From the NCBI RefSeq assembly GCF_947492365.1, contig NZ_CANLMB010000001.1, positions 1,240,001 through 1,304,000 on the forward strand: DNA of 64,000 nt, read 5' to 3'. The position numbers and the translations under genes were made by a program. How positions within the stretch are numbered: position 1 is the stretch's first letter; each line of letters starts with the position of its first letter. Shown here piece by piece: positions 48,712-57,518 of the stretch. Source of the DNA: an uncultured Erythrobacter sp. Its GTDB lineage: Bacteria > Pseudomonadota > Alphaproteobacteria > Sphingomonadales > Sphingomonadaceae. The notes below the pieces were generated by a model, which searched no databases, was not told the DNA's origin, and saw only the letters and a list, made by a program, of their open reading frames with translations.

Positions 48712-49770
48712 TCAGCCTGCCTCCTTAAGAGCGCCGATGGAATCGTGTTCGAGCGCCAGCGCGCAGCCGCCCCGGGCCATGGAGAGGAAGTTCGCGTCCC
48801 CCCGCTCGGTCCGCTCGACAAAGGCGGCGCTGAAGACGGCGGTGGTGACCCCGTGCAACGCGCCGCGCCGGTAGTCGTCCCAGATGTCTGCGCGGGTGAG
48901 CGGAACGCCGCGAGCGCTCATTTCGTCGCAATAAAGGTCGAGCAGTTCGTCCTCATGCGCCCGGCGTAGCGCGTCGCCGATCCCGGTGCCGAGGAAATAG
49001 CCGATATCGTGCATGGCATTGCCCGCGCTTACCGTCTGCCAGTCGAGCACCGCGATAGGCTCAGCCCCGCCGCGAATGTCGAACAGCATATTGTCGAGCC
49101 GGAAGTCGCCATGGGTGAGGCATTGCGGCGGCTTCTCGCGCGAGGAGAACAGTTCGGGCATCGCAGCAATCTGTTCGCACAGCGCCATGAATTCCGGCTC
49201 GAGGACGTCAGAATAGCGCTTGGCGAACTCCGCCTGCGCTTGCGGATAGAGCGCTCTGATCTGCGCGGTTACGGCGGGCGGTGTGCGCAGCCATTCCGCG
49301 CCGATCACTGCCTCGTTATGCCAGCTCGGCGCGTGGAAAGCCGCCGCCTGCCGGATCGCGGCGCGCGCGTCTTCGATGGAGCAGCTATCGAGCTGATTGC
49401 CGCCGCGCGCAGGGCCGAGATCTTCGAACAGCAGCACGAACTCGCCGCCATCCTCGCTGACTTCGGCGGCAAAGGTCTGCGGCACGCGCACCCCCAGATG
49501 CGGAGCGATGTCGGCGTAGAAGCGCACTTCCTTGGCGTAGAGGCCGAGCATGGCGGCGGTGGCGCGGCTCTTGGCATCGGCGGCGGGGAACTTTGCCGCG
49601 AGTGTTGATGCGCTGCCGTCGGCGTGGGTGCAGTGGAAGCGCACGCTATCGCCGACCTGGCCGGTGCCGATGGGCTCCCAGCGCGTGTCTGTGATCGCGC
49701 TCGCTGGACTTGCCGCGGCGCTCAGCCAGTCGGGCGTGACGTGGTCGGGATGAGTGGGAAAACCGCTCAC
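48712..49770 (-). CDS. Aminoglycoside-phosphotransferase-like kinase
   Basis: This 352-residue protein has the APH fold landmarks: the ATP-binding N-lobe, FVLLFEDLGPARGGNQLDSC, the catalytic loop CLTHGDFRLDNMLF and AVLDWQTVSAGNAMHDIGYF. Such kinases in sphingomonads are mostly not antibiotic-resistance enzymes but act on small metabolites, sometimes with acyl-CoA genes. It sits between the DsbA-like isomerase gene (upstream) and the lipocalin-like gene (downstream), all on one strand. Confidence 0.85.
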   Translation of the reverse strand: MSGFPTHPDHVTPDWLSAAASPASAITDTRWEPIGTGQVGDSVRFHCTHADGSASTLAAKFPAADAKSRATAAMLGLYAKEVRFYADIAPHLGVRVPQTFAAEVSEDGGEFVLLFEDLGPARGGNQLDSCSIEDARAAIRQAAAFHAPSWHNEAVIGAEWLRTPPAVTAQIRALYPQAQAEFAKRYSDVLEPEFMALCEQIAAMPELFSSREKPPQCLTHGDFRLDNMLFDIRGGAEPIAVLDWQTVSAGNAMHDIGYFLGTGIGDALRRAHEDELLDLYCDEMSARGVPLTRADIWDDYRRGALHGVTTAVFSAAFVERTERGDANFLSMARGGCALALEHDSIGALKEAG

Positions 49771-49775
49771 GCGCC

Positions 49776-50396
49776 CTACCCCTTGGCCAGCTCGTCCTCG
49801 ACCTGATCGAGCCGTTCCTTGCCGAAGAACATCTCGGTTTCGCCCCCTTTTGGGCCCACGAACATCGTCGGGATGCCAAACGCACCGCGCGCGACCGCGT
49901 GATCGGTGTTGGCGATCAGCCCCTGCTTGACCTCATCGCTCTGCGAACGCGCGAACAGGTCTTGCGGATCGAAACCTGCCGCCGCCACCGCTGCGCCGAG
50001 AGTGGCGGGATCGGTGATGTCGATGCCCTCCTCCCAGATCGCGGGCAGCAGCCCCTCGACAAATTGCACCGCGCGCCCGTCCTGATCGGCGGCAAAGCAC
50101 ATGCGCTGCAAGGTGATCGAGTTAAACGGGAATTGCGGGTGGAGCTTGTACTTCGACAGCTGGTGCTTTGCGATAAAGCGCCGCATCTCCAGCATCGAAT
50201 ATTCGACCTTGCCCTTCACATCGGCGTCGCGGATCATCGGCGGAGCGTTGCCGGTAAGCTTGTGCATCCCGCCCAGAAACACCGGCGTCACATCCAGCTC
50301 TGCCCCTGTGCGCTTGAGAAGGTCGCGCAGCGGCCACCAGATCAGATAGGCATTGGGGCTGACGAAATCGAAAATCAGCTCGACGCGGTTTGCCAT
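49776..50396 (-). CDS. 2-Hydroxychromene-2-carboxylate isomerase-like (DsbA family)
   Basis: From the ATG at 50396 it is 206 residues. The start VELIFDFVSPNAYLIWWPLR has Ser-Pro instead of the CxxC of DsbA, as in kappa-class GST-like isomerases. The blocks PVFLGGMHKLTGNAPP and GAFGIPTMFVGPKGGETEMF complete the pattern. The named reaction belongs to naphthalene catabolism, but many homologues have other roles. It is probably the first gene of the three-gene unit with the APH-like kinase and the lipocalin-like protein. Confidence 0.85.
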   Translation of the reverse strand: MANRVELIFDFVSPNAYLIWWPLRDLLKRTGAELDVTPVFLGGMHKLTGNAPPMIRDADVKGKVEYSMLEMRRFIAKHQLSKYKLHPQFPFNSITLQRMCFAADQDGRAVQFVEGLLPAIWEEGIDITDPATLGAAVAAAGFDPQDLFARSQSDEVKQGLIANTDHAVARGAFGIPTMFVGPKGGETEMFFGKERLDQVEDELAKG

Positions 50397-50604
50397 GTGT
50401 TGTCTCTCCCTTTGGCGAGTTTGGTTGCATGGAGAAACCGAGATGGCAAGGCGGCAGATCGCGCGAGGAGCGAAAAGCGGGCTGAGTTTCTTCATGCCAA
50501 TGGCAGGTTTGATCGACATGCGAGAAAAAACAAACAGTCCGCTTGCGACCCATCATCGGACATCCAACATTGGTGCCAAACGCTGCGATGATTATAGCAG
50601 AGAT

Positions 50605-51951
50605 TCAGGCAGTAGCTTCTGGAATCCAACTGCCGTGGAAGGTGACCGGTAACCTCTGCGGTAGTTTGATCTCAGCCAGCGGTCCTTTCTTCACGTTTTG
50701 CGCATCGAAAATCGCCGCCTTTGCGGTCCGCTTGGCGACATTGGTCGCTGTTGCGAGAATATAGCCCTCTCCCTCGCCTGCATCTTCGTCATGGGGTACG
50801 AACACGGCCTCGCTCGTGGCTGCGCCCTTGCCGAAACTCCATTCCTGCGTTCGGCCGTTGCCATCATAGACGATGATGCCAGTATCGCCGGTGAAGCGGA
50901 ACAGTTCGGTCGTGACGCTGAACCCGTTCTTGCGGCCCCAATACCGGTCGTCGATGCGCCCAAATTCCTGCGCGCGGGGATCAATCAATTCCTCTGTCAT
51001 TGCGCCTGTATCAAGGTCCATTGTCCAGCGATAGAGCTGCGGGATCGCCATGTCGCCTGGGCCCGTGCTGTCACTTGCGAACATACTGTCGCGCCGGATC
51101 ACGTCGCAGTGAACTTTTGCAATTGAACCGTCTTCGCCGCGTTCTTCCCACGCATTGACGGCGTGAAAGATGAAAGCCTCCGGTGCGTCGAACCAGTGCA
51201 CACTTGCGTCTTCAGCATCAAGGCGACGAAGACCCACCTTTGCTTCATAGCCCGGCGTCCATTTGTAGGGCGCTTTTGAGCCTCGCTTGGCCGCTTCGAC
51301 ATCAAACAGCAGGGGTAGATCCCATATGATCGCGAAGGTTTCAGTCGCTGCAAAGTCATGGATCATGATGGCGCTGCCAAGAGCGATCCTGTTCTTGCGC
51401 AGCGGTGTGCCGTCCGGGGCGATCACATAGTGTGTGACGCTCGGATCAGCATCGTTGTCGTATCCGATAGCATGCATCTCGCCGGTCTTCGGATCGACGT
51501 GAGGGTGCGCGGAAAAGCCGGTATCGATAAAGCCCGAAAAGTCCTCTCTCCCAAGCGTCTCCAGATCTTCGTTGACCTTGTATGGGATTGCGGTTTCGGT
51601 GAGGGCATAGAGCGACCCGGCGAACGGGAAGATATGCGTGTTCGCAACATCAGTGTTCTCAATAGGATCGAGATCAGTGTGTTCACCAAGCTTGCGGGCA
51701 ACGGGTTCGGTGCGCACCCAACGATTGCGATAGGTCTGCGCGCGGCCATTTTTTAGCGTGAGCGTATGCACCATCCCCTCGCCATTGAAGAGATTGTGGT
51801 CGGGAGGAACTTCACCGATCGGATTGGGGCCTATCCGAGCAAGTATACCGTTCAGGTCGGACGGTATGGAGCCTTCGACCTCCAGATCAAAAGCTTCGAT
51901 CTCGTTCAGGACAGGCTCGTAAGCACCTTGAACCCAGGGACTAGTAGGCAT
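50605..51951 (-). CDS. Carotenoid cleavage oxygenase
   Basis: This 448-residue protein of the RPE65/CCD family has the four iron-binding histidines in place: His149 in SAHPHVDP, His198 in MIHDFA, His263 in IFHAVNAWEE and His439 in the C-terminal FHGSW. It begins with LNGILARIGPNPIGEVPPDH, a conserved family start. The oxygenase cleaves a C=C bond in carotenoids, stilbenes or related phenylpropanoids. It is divergent from a TetR gene, and two operator-like palindromes lie between them. Confidence 0.93.
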   Translation of the reverse strand: MPTSPWVQGAYEPVLNEIEAFDLEVEGSIPSDLNGILARIGPNPIGEVPPDHNLFNGEGMVHTLTLKNGRAQTYRNRWVRTEPVARKLGEHTDLDPIENTDVANTHIFPFAGSLYALTETAIPYKVNEDLETLGREDFSGFIDTGFSAHPHVDPKTGEMHAIGYDNDADPSVTHYVIAPDGTPLRKNRIALGSAIMIHDFAATETFAIIWDLPLLFDVEAAKRGSKAPYKWTPGYEAKVGLRRLDAEDASVHWFDAPEAFIFHAVNAWEERGEDGSIAKVHCDVIRRDSMFASDSTGPGDMAIPQLYRWTMDLDTGAMTEELIDPRAQEFGRIDDRYWGRKNGFSVTTELFRFTGDTGIIVYDGNGRTQEWSFGKGAATSEAVFVPHDEDAGEGEGYILATATNVAKRTAKAAIFDAQNVKKGPLAEIKLPQRLPVTFHGSWIPEATA

Positions 51952-51960
51952 GATAACTCC

Positions 51961-51997
51961 TATAACAGCGTTATACTATTGCCAATAACAGTGTTAT
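51961..51997. promoter_or_regulatory. Paired operators between carotenoid oxygenase and TetR
   Basis: TATAACAGCGTTATA at 51961-51975 and ATAACAGTGTTAT at 51985-51997 share the palindrome ATAAC-3-GTTAT, with centres 23 bp apart. They lie in the 64-bp divergent gap, where the TetR regulator would repress both genes. Confidence 0.75.
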
Positions 51998-52015
51998 ATC
52001 TGTACGGCAAGGGCC

Positions 52016-52594
52016 ATGACTGAAACCACAAATCAACGCTCACGGATTCTGGAAGCCGCCCAGGGCATCCTTCGCAAAGACGGGGTCGAGGCACTCTCAG
52101 TCCGCAACATCGCCAAGCGCGCAGGTCTTTCCACGATGGGCGTCTACAGCTATTTCGGTGGGAAGGATCAGGTCTGCGAAGAGCTCTACATTGCCGGTTT
52201 TCGCGACTTGGCCACGGCCGTGGCAAGAGCCCGGACCGACGAAGACCCTGAGGCCGTGGTTGTGGAGTCCACAAGAAACTACCTGGAATTCTACCAGCAC
52301 AACGAGAACCGATACGCGCTGATGTTTGGAATGGGCGCTTCTGACTACACCCCCGGAGAAACCGCAAAGCGAGCTGCGCGTGAGAGCTTTGAGGTGGCTA
52401 TCAGCCTGGTTCAGCCTCTAACCGAATATCTCAATACTACGTCCGAGGCAGAGCGTCTTGCGCTCCAAATCTGGGCAAGCACCCACGGTTTCATAGCTAT
52501 CAAGCCCCACGCGTCAGGCATCGATGAAGGCGTATGGCAGGAACTAGTAATTGAAAGCACACGGCAGCTCATTCGCGGGCAAGCAATCGGCTGA
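52016..52594 (+). CDS. TetR-family repressor
   Basis: The 192-residue protein has the N-terminal HTH ILEAAQGILRKDGVEALSVR followed by NIAKRAGLSTMGVYSYFGGK. The C-terminal ligand domain is helical (YLEFYQHNENRYALMFGMGA). It is divergent from the carotenoid oxygenase and is the likely binder of the paired palindromes, so the oxygenase substrate is a likely inducer. Confidence 0.9.
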   Translation: MTETTNQRSRILEAAQGILRKDGVEALSVRNIAKRAGLSTMGVYSYFGGKDQVCEELYIAGFRDLATAVARARTDEDPEAVVVESTRNYLEFYQHNENRYALMFGMGASDYTPGETAKRAARESFEVAISLVQPLTEYLNTTSEAERLALQIWASTHGFIAIKPHASGIDEGVWQELVIESTRQLIRGQAIG

Positions 52595-52595
52595 A

Positions 52596-52649
52596 AATTG
52601 TGCCTACTAAGTCCGCTCCCACCTCCAACCCAAGACATAGGGCACAATT
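52596..52649. repeat. Inverted repeat between convergent genes
   Basis: AATTGTGCC (52596-52604) and GGCACAATT (52641-52649) are perfect 9-bp inverted copies with a 36-base loop, between the TetR and SulP stops. It may act as a weak two-way terminator. Confidence 0.4.
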
Positions 52650-52708
52650 CGGCGCGCAGCTTTTATCGGTCGCCTGCCAACTCAATCGCGGCCATTTGTG
52701 AAGCCCCC

Positions 52709-54232
52709 TTACGAGGCCTTCATCGGGGCCAGACCCAGCTCGATCCCGGTGCGGTCTTCCAAACCGAAGCGGTCGAACAGGTCCGCGCTTGCAGCATTCA
52801 GCCCGACCACGCGCGTGTGGCGGCCATTGCGGCGCATCCGGTCGATCACTTTCTCAAGCGCTCCGATTGCGGAGATGTCCCAGAAATGCGCGCGGCTTAC
52901 GTCGATCACGACATGGTGTGCGGCGTCCTCATACTGGCTCTCCGGCCCGAGCGCGTCCTTGAATTTGTCGACGCTGGCGAAGAAGATCTCGCCGGTGACG
53001 ACATAGACCGCGCTGTGTTCGCGGCGGATACGCTCCACGGTGAACAGGGTGCGCACCTTGTTGGCGAAGAAGATGCCCGACAGCAGCACGCCGACCAGCA
53101 CGCCGAGCGCGAGATCGTGGGTCCAGACCACCACCACTACGGTCGCGATCATCACGACCGAGCTGGAAGACGGATGACGGCGCAGATTGGGGATCGAGTT
53201 CCAGCTGAACGTCCCGATGCTGACCATGATCATCACCGCGACCAAAGCAGGCATCGGCACCTGCCCGACATAGGGCCCAAGCACGGTGAGCAGGAACAGC
53301 AGGAACGCGCCTGCGGTAAAGGTCGAAAGCCGCCCGCGGCCTCCGCTCGCGACGTTGATGACCGACTGGCCGATCATCGCGCAGCCGCCCATTCCGCCGA
53401 AACAGGCCGCAACGACATTGGCGATGCCCTGTCCGGCGCTCTCGCGGCGTTTGTTGCTGTCGGTGTGGGTCATGTCGTCGACGATCTGCGCGGTGAGCAG
53501 GCTTTCCAGCAGGCCGACTGCGGCCATGGTCGCGGAGAATGGCGCGATGATCCGCAGGGTTTCCCAAGTGAGCGGTACGTTGGGCAGCGCGAATGTTGGC
53601 AGTCCATCAGGCAGTGTGCCTTCTCCGGCCACATTGTTGACCGGCAGGCCCCAGTAGATCGTCGCCGCCGTCAGCAGCACAATTGCGACCAGCGGGCTCG
53701 GCACAACCTTGGTGATGCGCGGAAAGCCGTAAATGATCGCAAGGCCGCCCAGAACCATCGCCCAGGTCCACGGGCCGACGCCCTCGTTACCCGGCATAAG
53801 CTGCGGGATCTGCGCCATGAAGATGAGGATCGCGAGCGCGTTGACAAAGCCGGTGATGACGCTGCGGCTGACGAATTGCATCAACAGGTCAAGCCGCAGC
53901 AAAGCCGCGATCCCTTGGAAAATGCCCATCAGGATAGTCGCGGCAAACAGGTATTCCACCCCGTAATCGCGCACCAGCGGGATCACGACGACCGCCACCG
54001 CAGCTGTCGCGGCAGAGATCATCCCCGGACGCCCGCCGGTGAGCGCAATCACCATCGCAATCGCGACGCTGGCATAAAGCCCGACGCTGGGATCAACCCC
54101 CGCAATCAACGCAAAGCCGATCGCTTCGGGGATCAGCGCGAGCGCCACCACGATGCCCGCAAGAATGTCTGCGCGCGGCTGTGCGAGCCAATCGCGGCGT
54201 AGCGTGTCCGCAAAGGTGGCGGTCTGGGTCAT
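52709..54232 (-). CDS. SulP-family anion transporter with STAS domain
   Basis: From the ATG at 54232 ([15 protein letters not shown]) the protein is 507 residues. It has the SulP start [20 protein letters not shown], about ten to twelve hydrophobic segments with [16 protein letters not shown] and [20 protein letters not shown], and a C-terminal STAS domain (from about 400: [20 protein letters not shown]). Members carry sulfate or bicarbonate. No cysteine-biosynthesis or carbonic anhydrase genes adjoin, so the ion is not determined. Confidence 0.9.
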   Translation of the reverse strand: MTQTATFADTLRRDWLAQPRADILAGIVVALALIPEAIGFALIAGVDPSVGLYASVAIAMVIALTGGRPGMISAATAAVAVVVIPLVRDYGVEYLFAATILMGIFQGIAALLRLDLLMQFVSRSVITGFVNALAILIFMAQIPQLMPGNEGVGPWTWAMVLGGLAIIYGFPRITKVVPSPLVAIVLLTAATIYWGLPVNNVAGEGTLPDGLPTFALPNVPLTWETLRIIAPFSATMAAVGLLESLLTAQIVDDMTHTDSNKRRESAGQGIANVVAACFGGMGGCAMIGQSVINVASGGRGRLSTFTAGAFLLFLLTVLGPYVGQVPMPALVAVMIMVSIGTFSWNSIPNLRRHPSSSSVVMIATVVVVVWTHDLALGVLVGVLLSGIFFANKVRTLFTVERIRREHSAVYVVTGEIFFASVDKFKDALGPESQYEDAAHHVVIDVSRAHFWDISAIGALEKVIDRMRRNGRHTRVVGLNAASADLFDRFGLEDRTGIELGLAPMKAS

Positions 54233-54399
54233 GATCGGGCGTGTCCGGATTTTGTGTAAGCCGGAAAGCGCGCTGGCTCCGCCGGTCAAGATTGACCCGC
54301 GCCATAGGCTCCAATGCTGCATTGCACAACCGGCGAGGCACTTAGGAAGTGGTTAAACGCGCGTTAGCTTAACTCCCTGCCGCTTTTTTAGGCCTACCG

Positions 54400-54536
54400 C
54401 CGCTAGAGAGCACAAGTCATCGGCAACGATGGCACAAGAATGTCGTTCCAATCACCCCTATTCGAAGACCACTTGAACAGGTGTGTATGTGCTTAGAAGC
54501 CGGAGTGGCGGGTAAGGCCCGCTGCTCCGGTTTTTT
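54400..54536 (+). ncRNA. Candidate small RNA ending in an orphan terminator
   Basis: A strong terminator ends this segment and no protein gene precedes it on the plus strand; SulP runs the other way. The stretch CAATCACCCCTATTC includes a single-stranded-looking C-rich run of the type used by regulatory RNAs. The 5-prime end is a guess and no clear promoter was identified. Confidence 0.3.
54499..54536 (+). terminator. Orphan rho-independent terminator
   Basis: CCGGAG-TGG-CGGG, loop, CCCG-CTG-CTCCGG pairs over two stems and is followed by TTTTTT. It lies on the plus strand. Confidence 0.8.
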
Positions 54537-54705
54537 GCTTTGAAGTAGACTGTCAGGCGCTCAGGCGGTTTTGGGAGCTCTGGAACCGCTGGCTTGGCGT
54601 CCGTTTATGGGGGGTGTGAGCGGACGTTGAGGGTGAGCCATTTGACAGCGGGACGAGATTGCAGCGATTACCAGAGACAAGTTCCAATTAGAATGACATC
54701 ACGTC

Positions 54706-54780
54706 CGTGATGGCCTCAACGAACCGCAGAAGAAGGCGCTGCGGCTTGCCAACAACAAGATCGCGCTCAATGCGGTAAAG
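54706..54780 (+). pseudogene. Relic of a ParB-like nuclease or methyltransferase domain
   Basis: In one frame the bases encode RDGLNEPQKKALRLANNKIA followed by LNA. This resembles the end of the ParB/Srx-like domain in phage and plasmid DNA methyltransferases (LTEAQKRAL-LADNKIALNAG pattern). A stop lies upstream in frame and the domain is otherwise absent, so this is a fragment of a degraded mobile gene. Confidence 0.5.
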
Positions 54781-54940
54781 ACTTTCCGGTTACAGCGCGA
54801 AAGAGCACCTAGCCTGGATTGACTTGGTGCCGTAAACCCGATTTATTACAAATCGAAATTCTTCAGGCGACGGCTACAGTCATTCGAGCCGAAGCCTTGA
54901 GTTTTATTTGGCGGGATTGCGCCTTGGGGGAGCAAAATTT

Positions 54941-55948
54941 ATGAAATCGGTAATCTATGCGTGCGGCTCGATCATCGCCCTGGCGGTGGCGACACAGGGT
55001 CTGGCCCAGAATTCTTCGACCGTCACCCAGAACGGAACCGGCAATTCGGTCGATATTAGCCAGCAGAATGCCAATACATCGATCGTCACGCAGGTCGGTG
55101 ATGCCAACACTGCCCAAGTCGTGCAGCAGATCGGAAGTGGCAACACATCAACAGTGACGCAGGATGGTGACGATCAGAACGTCGCAGATGTCTTACAATT
55201 CGGCAATAGCAGTACCGCGCAGATAACCCAGACGGGGGCGGCGCGCGGCGATATGGCGACCATCTTTCAGAACACAAGCGCAGCGGATAGTGACGCTGCC
55301 ATCACCCAGTCCGGCGACGGCGTTGCAGGCGATCCGGCAAGCGCCAATATCGCAATCATCGACCAGAGCTTCGGAACCGGAAACAGTGGGACGATCGCAC
55401 AGAGCGGGACCGGGAACTTCGCCACGGTTTTTCAATCCGGCAATGGCGTCCTGTCTGACAATCTCGCGGATGTGATCATGGGTGGTGTCGGAAACCAGGT
55501 ATTCGTCGAACAGGTCGTACCGGGCAACTCGAGCCTGGTTGTTGTCGGCTCGGATCCGACTTCGACTGGTAATTCGGCCTCCAGCTTTTCGGCATCTAGC
55601 GACAGCATTTCGAACATTTTTCAGGAAGGCGATTCCAATACCGCGACTGTCATGCAGTTTGGTTCCAATAACGAAAGCCTGATCGACCAGGGCTTTGCTG
55701 GGAGCAGCGCGAACAACACGGCTGATGTTTCGCAATCGGGCACAGGCAATCTGAGTTTTGTCGACCAGGGGTTCAACGCCGCTGCAACCGGGAATTCGGC
55801 GACAGTCAACCAAACGGGCGGCAGCAATTTGTCGGCGATCGCCCAGGACGGCGATACCAATTCTGCAACGGTGACACAGGCCACCGACGGCAACGCCTCC
55901 TTCGTCACTCAAAGTGGTACCGGCAACACGATCTCCGTGAACCAGTAA
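54941..55948 (+). CDS. Curlin-repeat protein (CsgA/CsgB-like), 335 aa
   Basis: A signal peptide (first 22 residues, MKSVIYACGSIIALAVATQG) precedes about 14 imperfect repeats of the curlin type, with spaced Gln, Gly and Asn: STVTQNGTGNSVDISQQ, TSTVTQDGDDQNVADVLQFG, GTIAQSGTGNFATVFQSGNG, ATVNQTGGSNLSAIAQDGDT. Such repeats form beta-helical amyloid fibres on the cell surface. It is probably secreted and could serve biofilm or adhesion. No csgG, csgE or csgF gene is nearby. The ATG at 54941 follows GGGGGAGCAAAATTT. Confidence 0.85.
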   Translation: MKSVIYACGSIIALAVATQGLAQNSSTVTQNGTGNSVDISQQNANTSIVTQVGDANTAQVVQQIGSGNTSTVTQDGDDQNVADVLQFGNSSTAQITQTGAARGDMATIFQNTSAADSDAAITQSGDGVAGDPASANIAIIDQSFGTGNSGTIAQSGTGNFATVFQSGNGVLSDNLADVIMGGVGNQVFVEQVVPGNSSLVVVGSDPTSTGNSASSFSASSDSISNIFQEGDSNTATVMQFGSNNESLIDQGFAGSSANNTADVSQSGTGNLSFVDQGFNAAATGNSATVNQTGGSNLSAIAQDGDTNSATVTQATDGNASFVTQSGTGNTISVNQ

Positions 55949-56328
55949 CGTCAGCGCGCTCAAACGTTTGCAAATTCGCCGGGTGGCTAAGCGGTCGTAC
56001 GGCGTTTTTGCCATGGGGCAGGAGTGGTTCGACTGGACTTGATCACGGGCCGGACTATCCCGACATCGGCTCGCATGAGACCTTATCACAAAACCGTCCT
56101 CGTCCGCTCGCTCGACGTCAGCGTGCGCCATTACAATGCGCTGCTCCCGCTGCTCAGCTTTGCGAAGGATAAGGAGCACAAACTAGATCTGCGGTGACGT
56201 CCGCTTTAACCTACCATTCTGAGTCATCGGCGTACGGCGTGAAGGGGTCGTAAGCGGAACGACTGATCCTATCCCCACAATAGAACTCTAAACACCTTCC
56301 GCCGCCAACCCCCAACCCTAATCCTTGA
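55949..56328. other. Intergenic region, 380 bp, no clear gene
   Basis: A 41-codon frame at 56074-56199 (MRPYHKTVLVRSLDVSVRHY) has no ribosome binding site and no recognised match; it may be a gene fragment. No terminator or repeat was found. Confidence 0.35.
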
Positions 56329-57507
56329 TCACACCGGTTCGGCCAAGACGTCAGAATGTCCGTGCTCCATCAGCCTGTCGAGGCTGACCTCGTGGGCGCG
56401 CGCGTCTGGTTCGATCCGTTTGAGGCGGTAGCCCAGCTCTTCGGTCAGCAGATTGCGCAGCGCCTGCGCCTTTTCTGGATTCCCGTCGAAGAAGTCGGTG
56501 TGCCATTCGAGGATCAGCTTTGGCCGATATTGCGACAGCGTTTGACGCGCACCCGCCAGCACCTGATGCTCAAAACCTTCGACATCGATCTTGACCAGAT
56601 CGACGCGGTCGAGCGCAAGGTCGGCGACAGTTCGGTCGAGTGTGCGGCACTCCACTTCGCGGGTCGAGATCGTCTCACCATAATCAGACCGCGCCGCTTC
56701 TGCGACACCGGCCAGCATCGTGTTGCTGCCCTGCCTCGTGGCGAACTCGTATAGGGTCAGCGTGCCCTCGGCCTCACCCAAGGCGCAGCGCACAATCTCG
56801 GTGCGGCCTTCGAAACCGTTCATGACGATATTTTCGAACAGCAAGGCGGCGATTTCGGGGGCAGGTTCGACCGCGATCACACGGCCCGCATCGCCTACAC
56901 ACGCGGCTCCTATCAGCGAATAAGTGCCGAAATTCGCGCCGATATCGATAAAAGTCATGCCCGGCTCGAGCAGGTCGCCGATCACGTCGGTCAGATTGCG
57001 ATCATAATATCCGTCGCGGATAAGGTGCGGTGCGATCGCAGTGTCCGCCCCATTTACCAGCATAAGGTGCCCGAATGCAGTCTCAAGCAGCACCCGCCCA
57101 TCCCCGACATAGGTCGATGGCGCCCGCGATGTTCGAGGGTGGCGCGCCGGTCTGCGCCACGCTGCAAGAAGCGCATCGCTGATCATCTTGTCACGGTCCA
57201 ACAGGTGCGGATTATCAGGCGCAACCGGCTCGCCAGAATGCGAATAGATTACGAAAACTTCGTTGGCGAAGGTCGGGGTGAAGAATCTGGTCGCCGAAAG
57301 GAGGTGCTCACCCGGCACTTCCTCGATCCTGCCCTTATGGATGATAACCGCGCCCAATCGCGCAAAGTTGGGCGCATTGTCGGCTGACCAGCATCCCGGC
57401 AGCAACGCATGGAAGCCGGCCGGAGCGAGAACATGCGCAGGCTTGTACCCGGCATCGCGGACATGCGCCGCTGCAGCTTTCCAAAAGGGATCGAAGGCTT
57501 CGGTCAT
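56329..57507 (-). CDS. FkbM-family methyltransferase, 392 aa
   Basis: From the ATG at 57507 (MTEAFDPFWKAAAAHV) it has an N-terminal domain of about 150 residues not typical of FkbM, followed by the FkbM core: MTFIDIGANFGTYSLIGAAC (SAM motif I), VIAVEPAPEIAALLFENIVM and VDLVKIDVEGFEHQVLAGAR. FkbM enzymes O-methylate sugars or polyketides. It begins 11 bp after the metZ stop, so the two are probably in one transcript. The substrate is unknown. Confidence 0.85.
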   Translation of the reverse strand: MTEAFDPFWKAAAAHVRDAGYKPAHVLAPAGFHALLPGCWSADNAPNFARLGAVIIHKGRIEEVPGEHLLSATRFFTPTFANEVFVIYSHSGEPVAPDNPHLLDRDKMISDALLAAWRRPARHPRTSRAPSTYVGDGRVLLETAFGHLMLVNGADTAIAPHLIRDGYYDRNLTDVIGDLLEPGMTFIDIGANFGTYSLIGAACVGDAGRVIAVEPAPEIAALLFENIVMNGFEGRTEIVRCALGEAEGTLTLYEFATRQGSNTMLAGVAEAARSDYGETISTREVECRTLDRTVADLALDRVDLVKIDVEGFEHQVLAGARQTLSQYRPKLILEWHTDFFDGNPEKAQALRNLLTEELGYRLKRIEPDARAHEVSLDRLMEHGHSDVLAEPV

Positions 57508-57518
57508 AAACTCGCGAC

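Larger units (their letters stand above)
54233..54940. other. Intergenic region with orphan terminator and gene relics
   Basis: The 708-bp gap contains a strong plus-strand terminator (54499-54536) with no gene upstream of it, a relic of a ParB-like domain (54706-54780) and the ribosome binding site of the curlin-repeat gene. No intact gene is seen. Confidence 0.6.

Noticed and set aside
48712..49770. Aminoglycoside resistance gene
   Set aside because: The fold is APH-like, but the gene sits with an isomerase and a lipocalin-like gene, and the family in this lineage is mostly metabolic.
52598..54202. Plus-strand open frame opposite SulP
   Set aside because: It is antisense to a well-supported transporter with an intact STAS domain.
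56074..56199. 41-codon frame between the curlin and FkbM genes
   Set aside because: No ribosome binding site and no recognised similarity; possibly a fragment.
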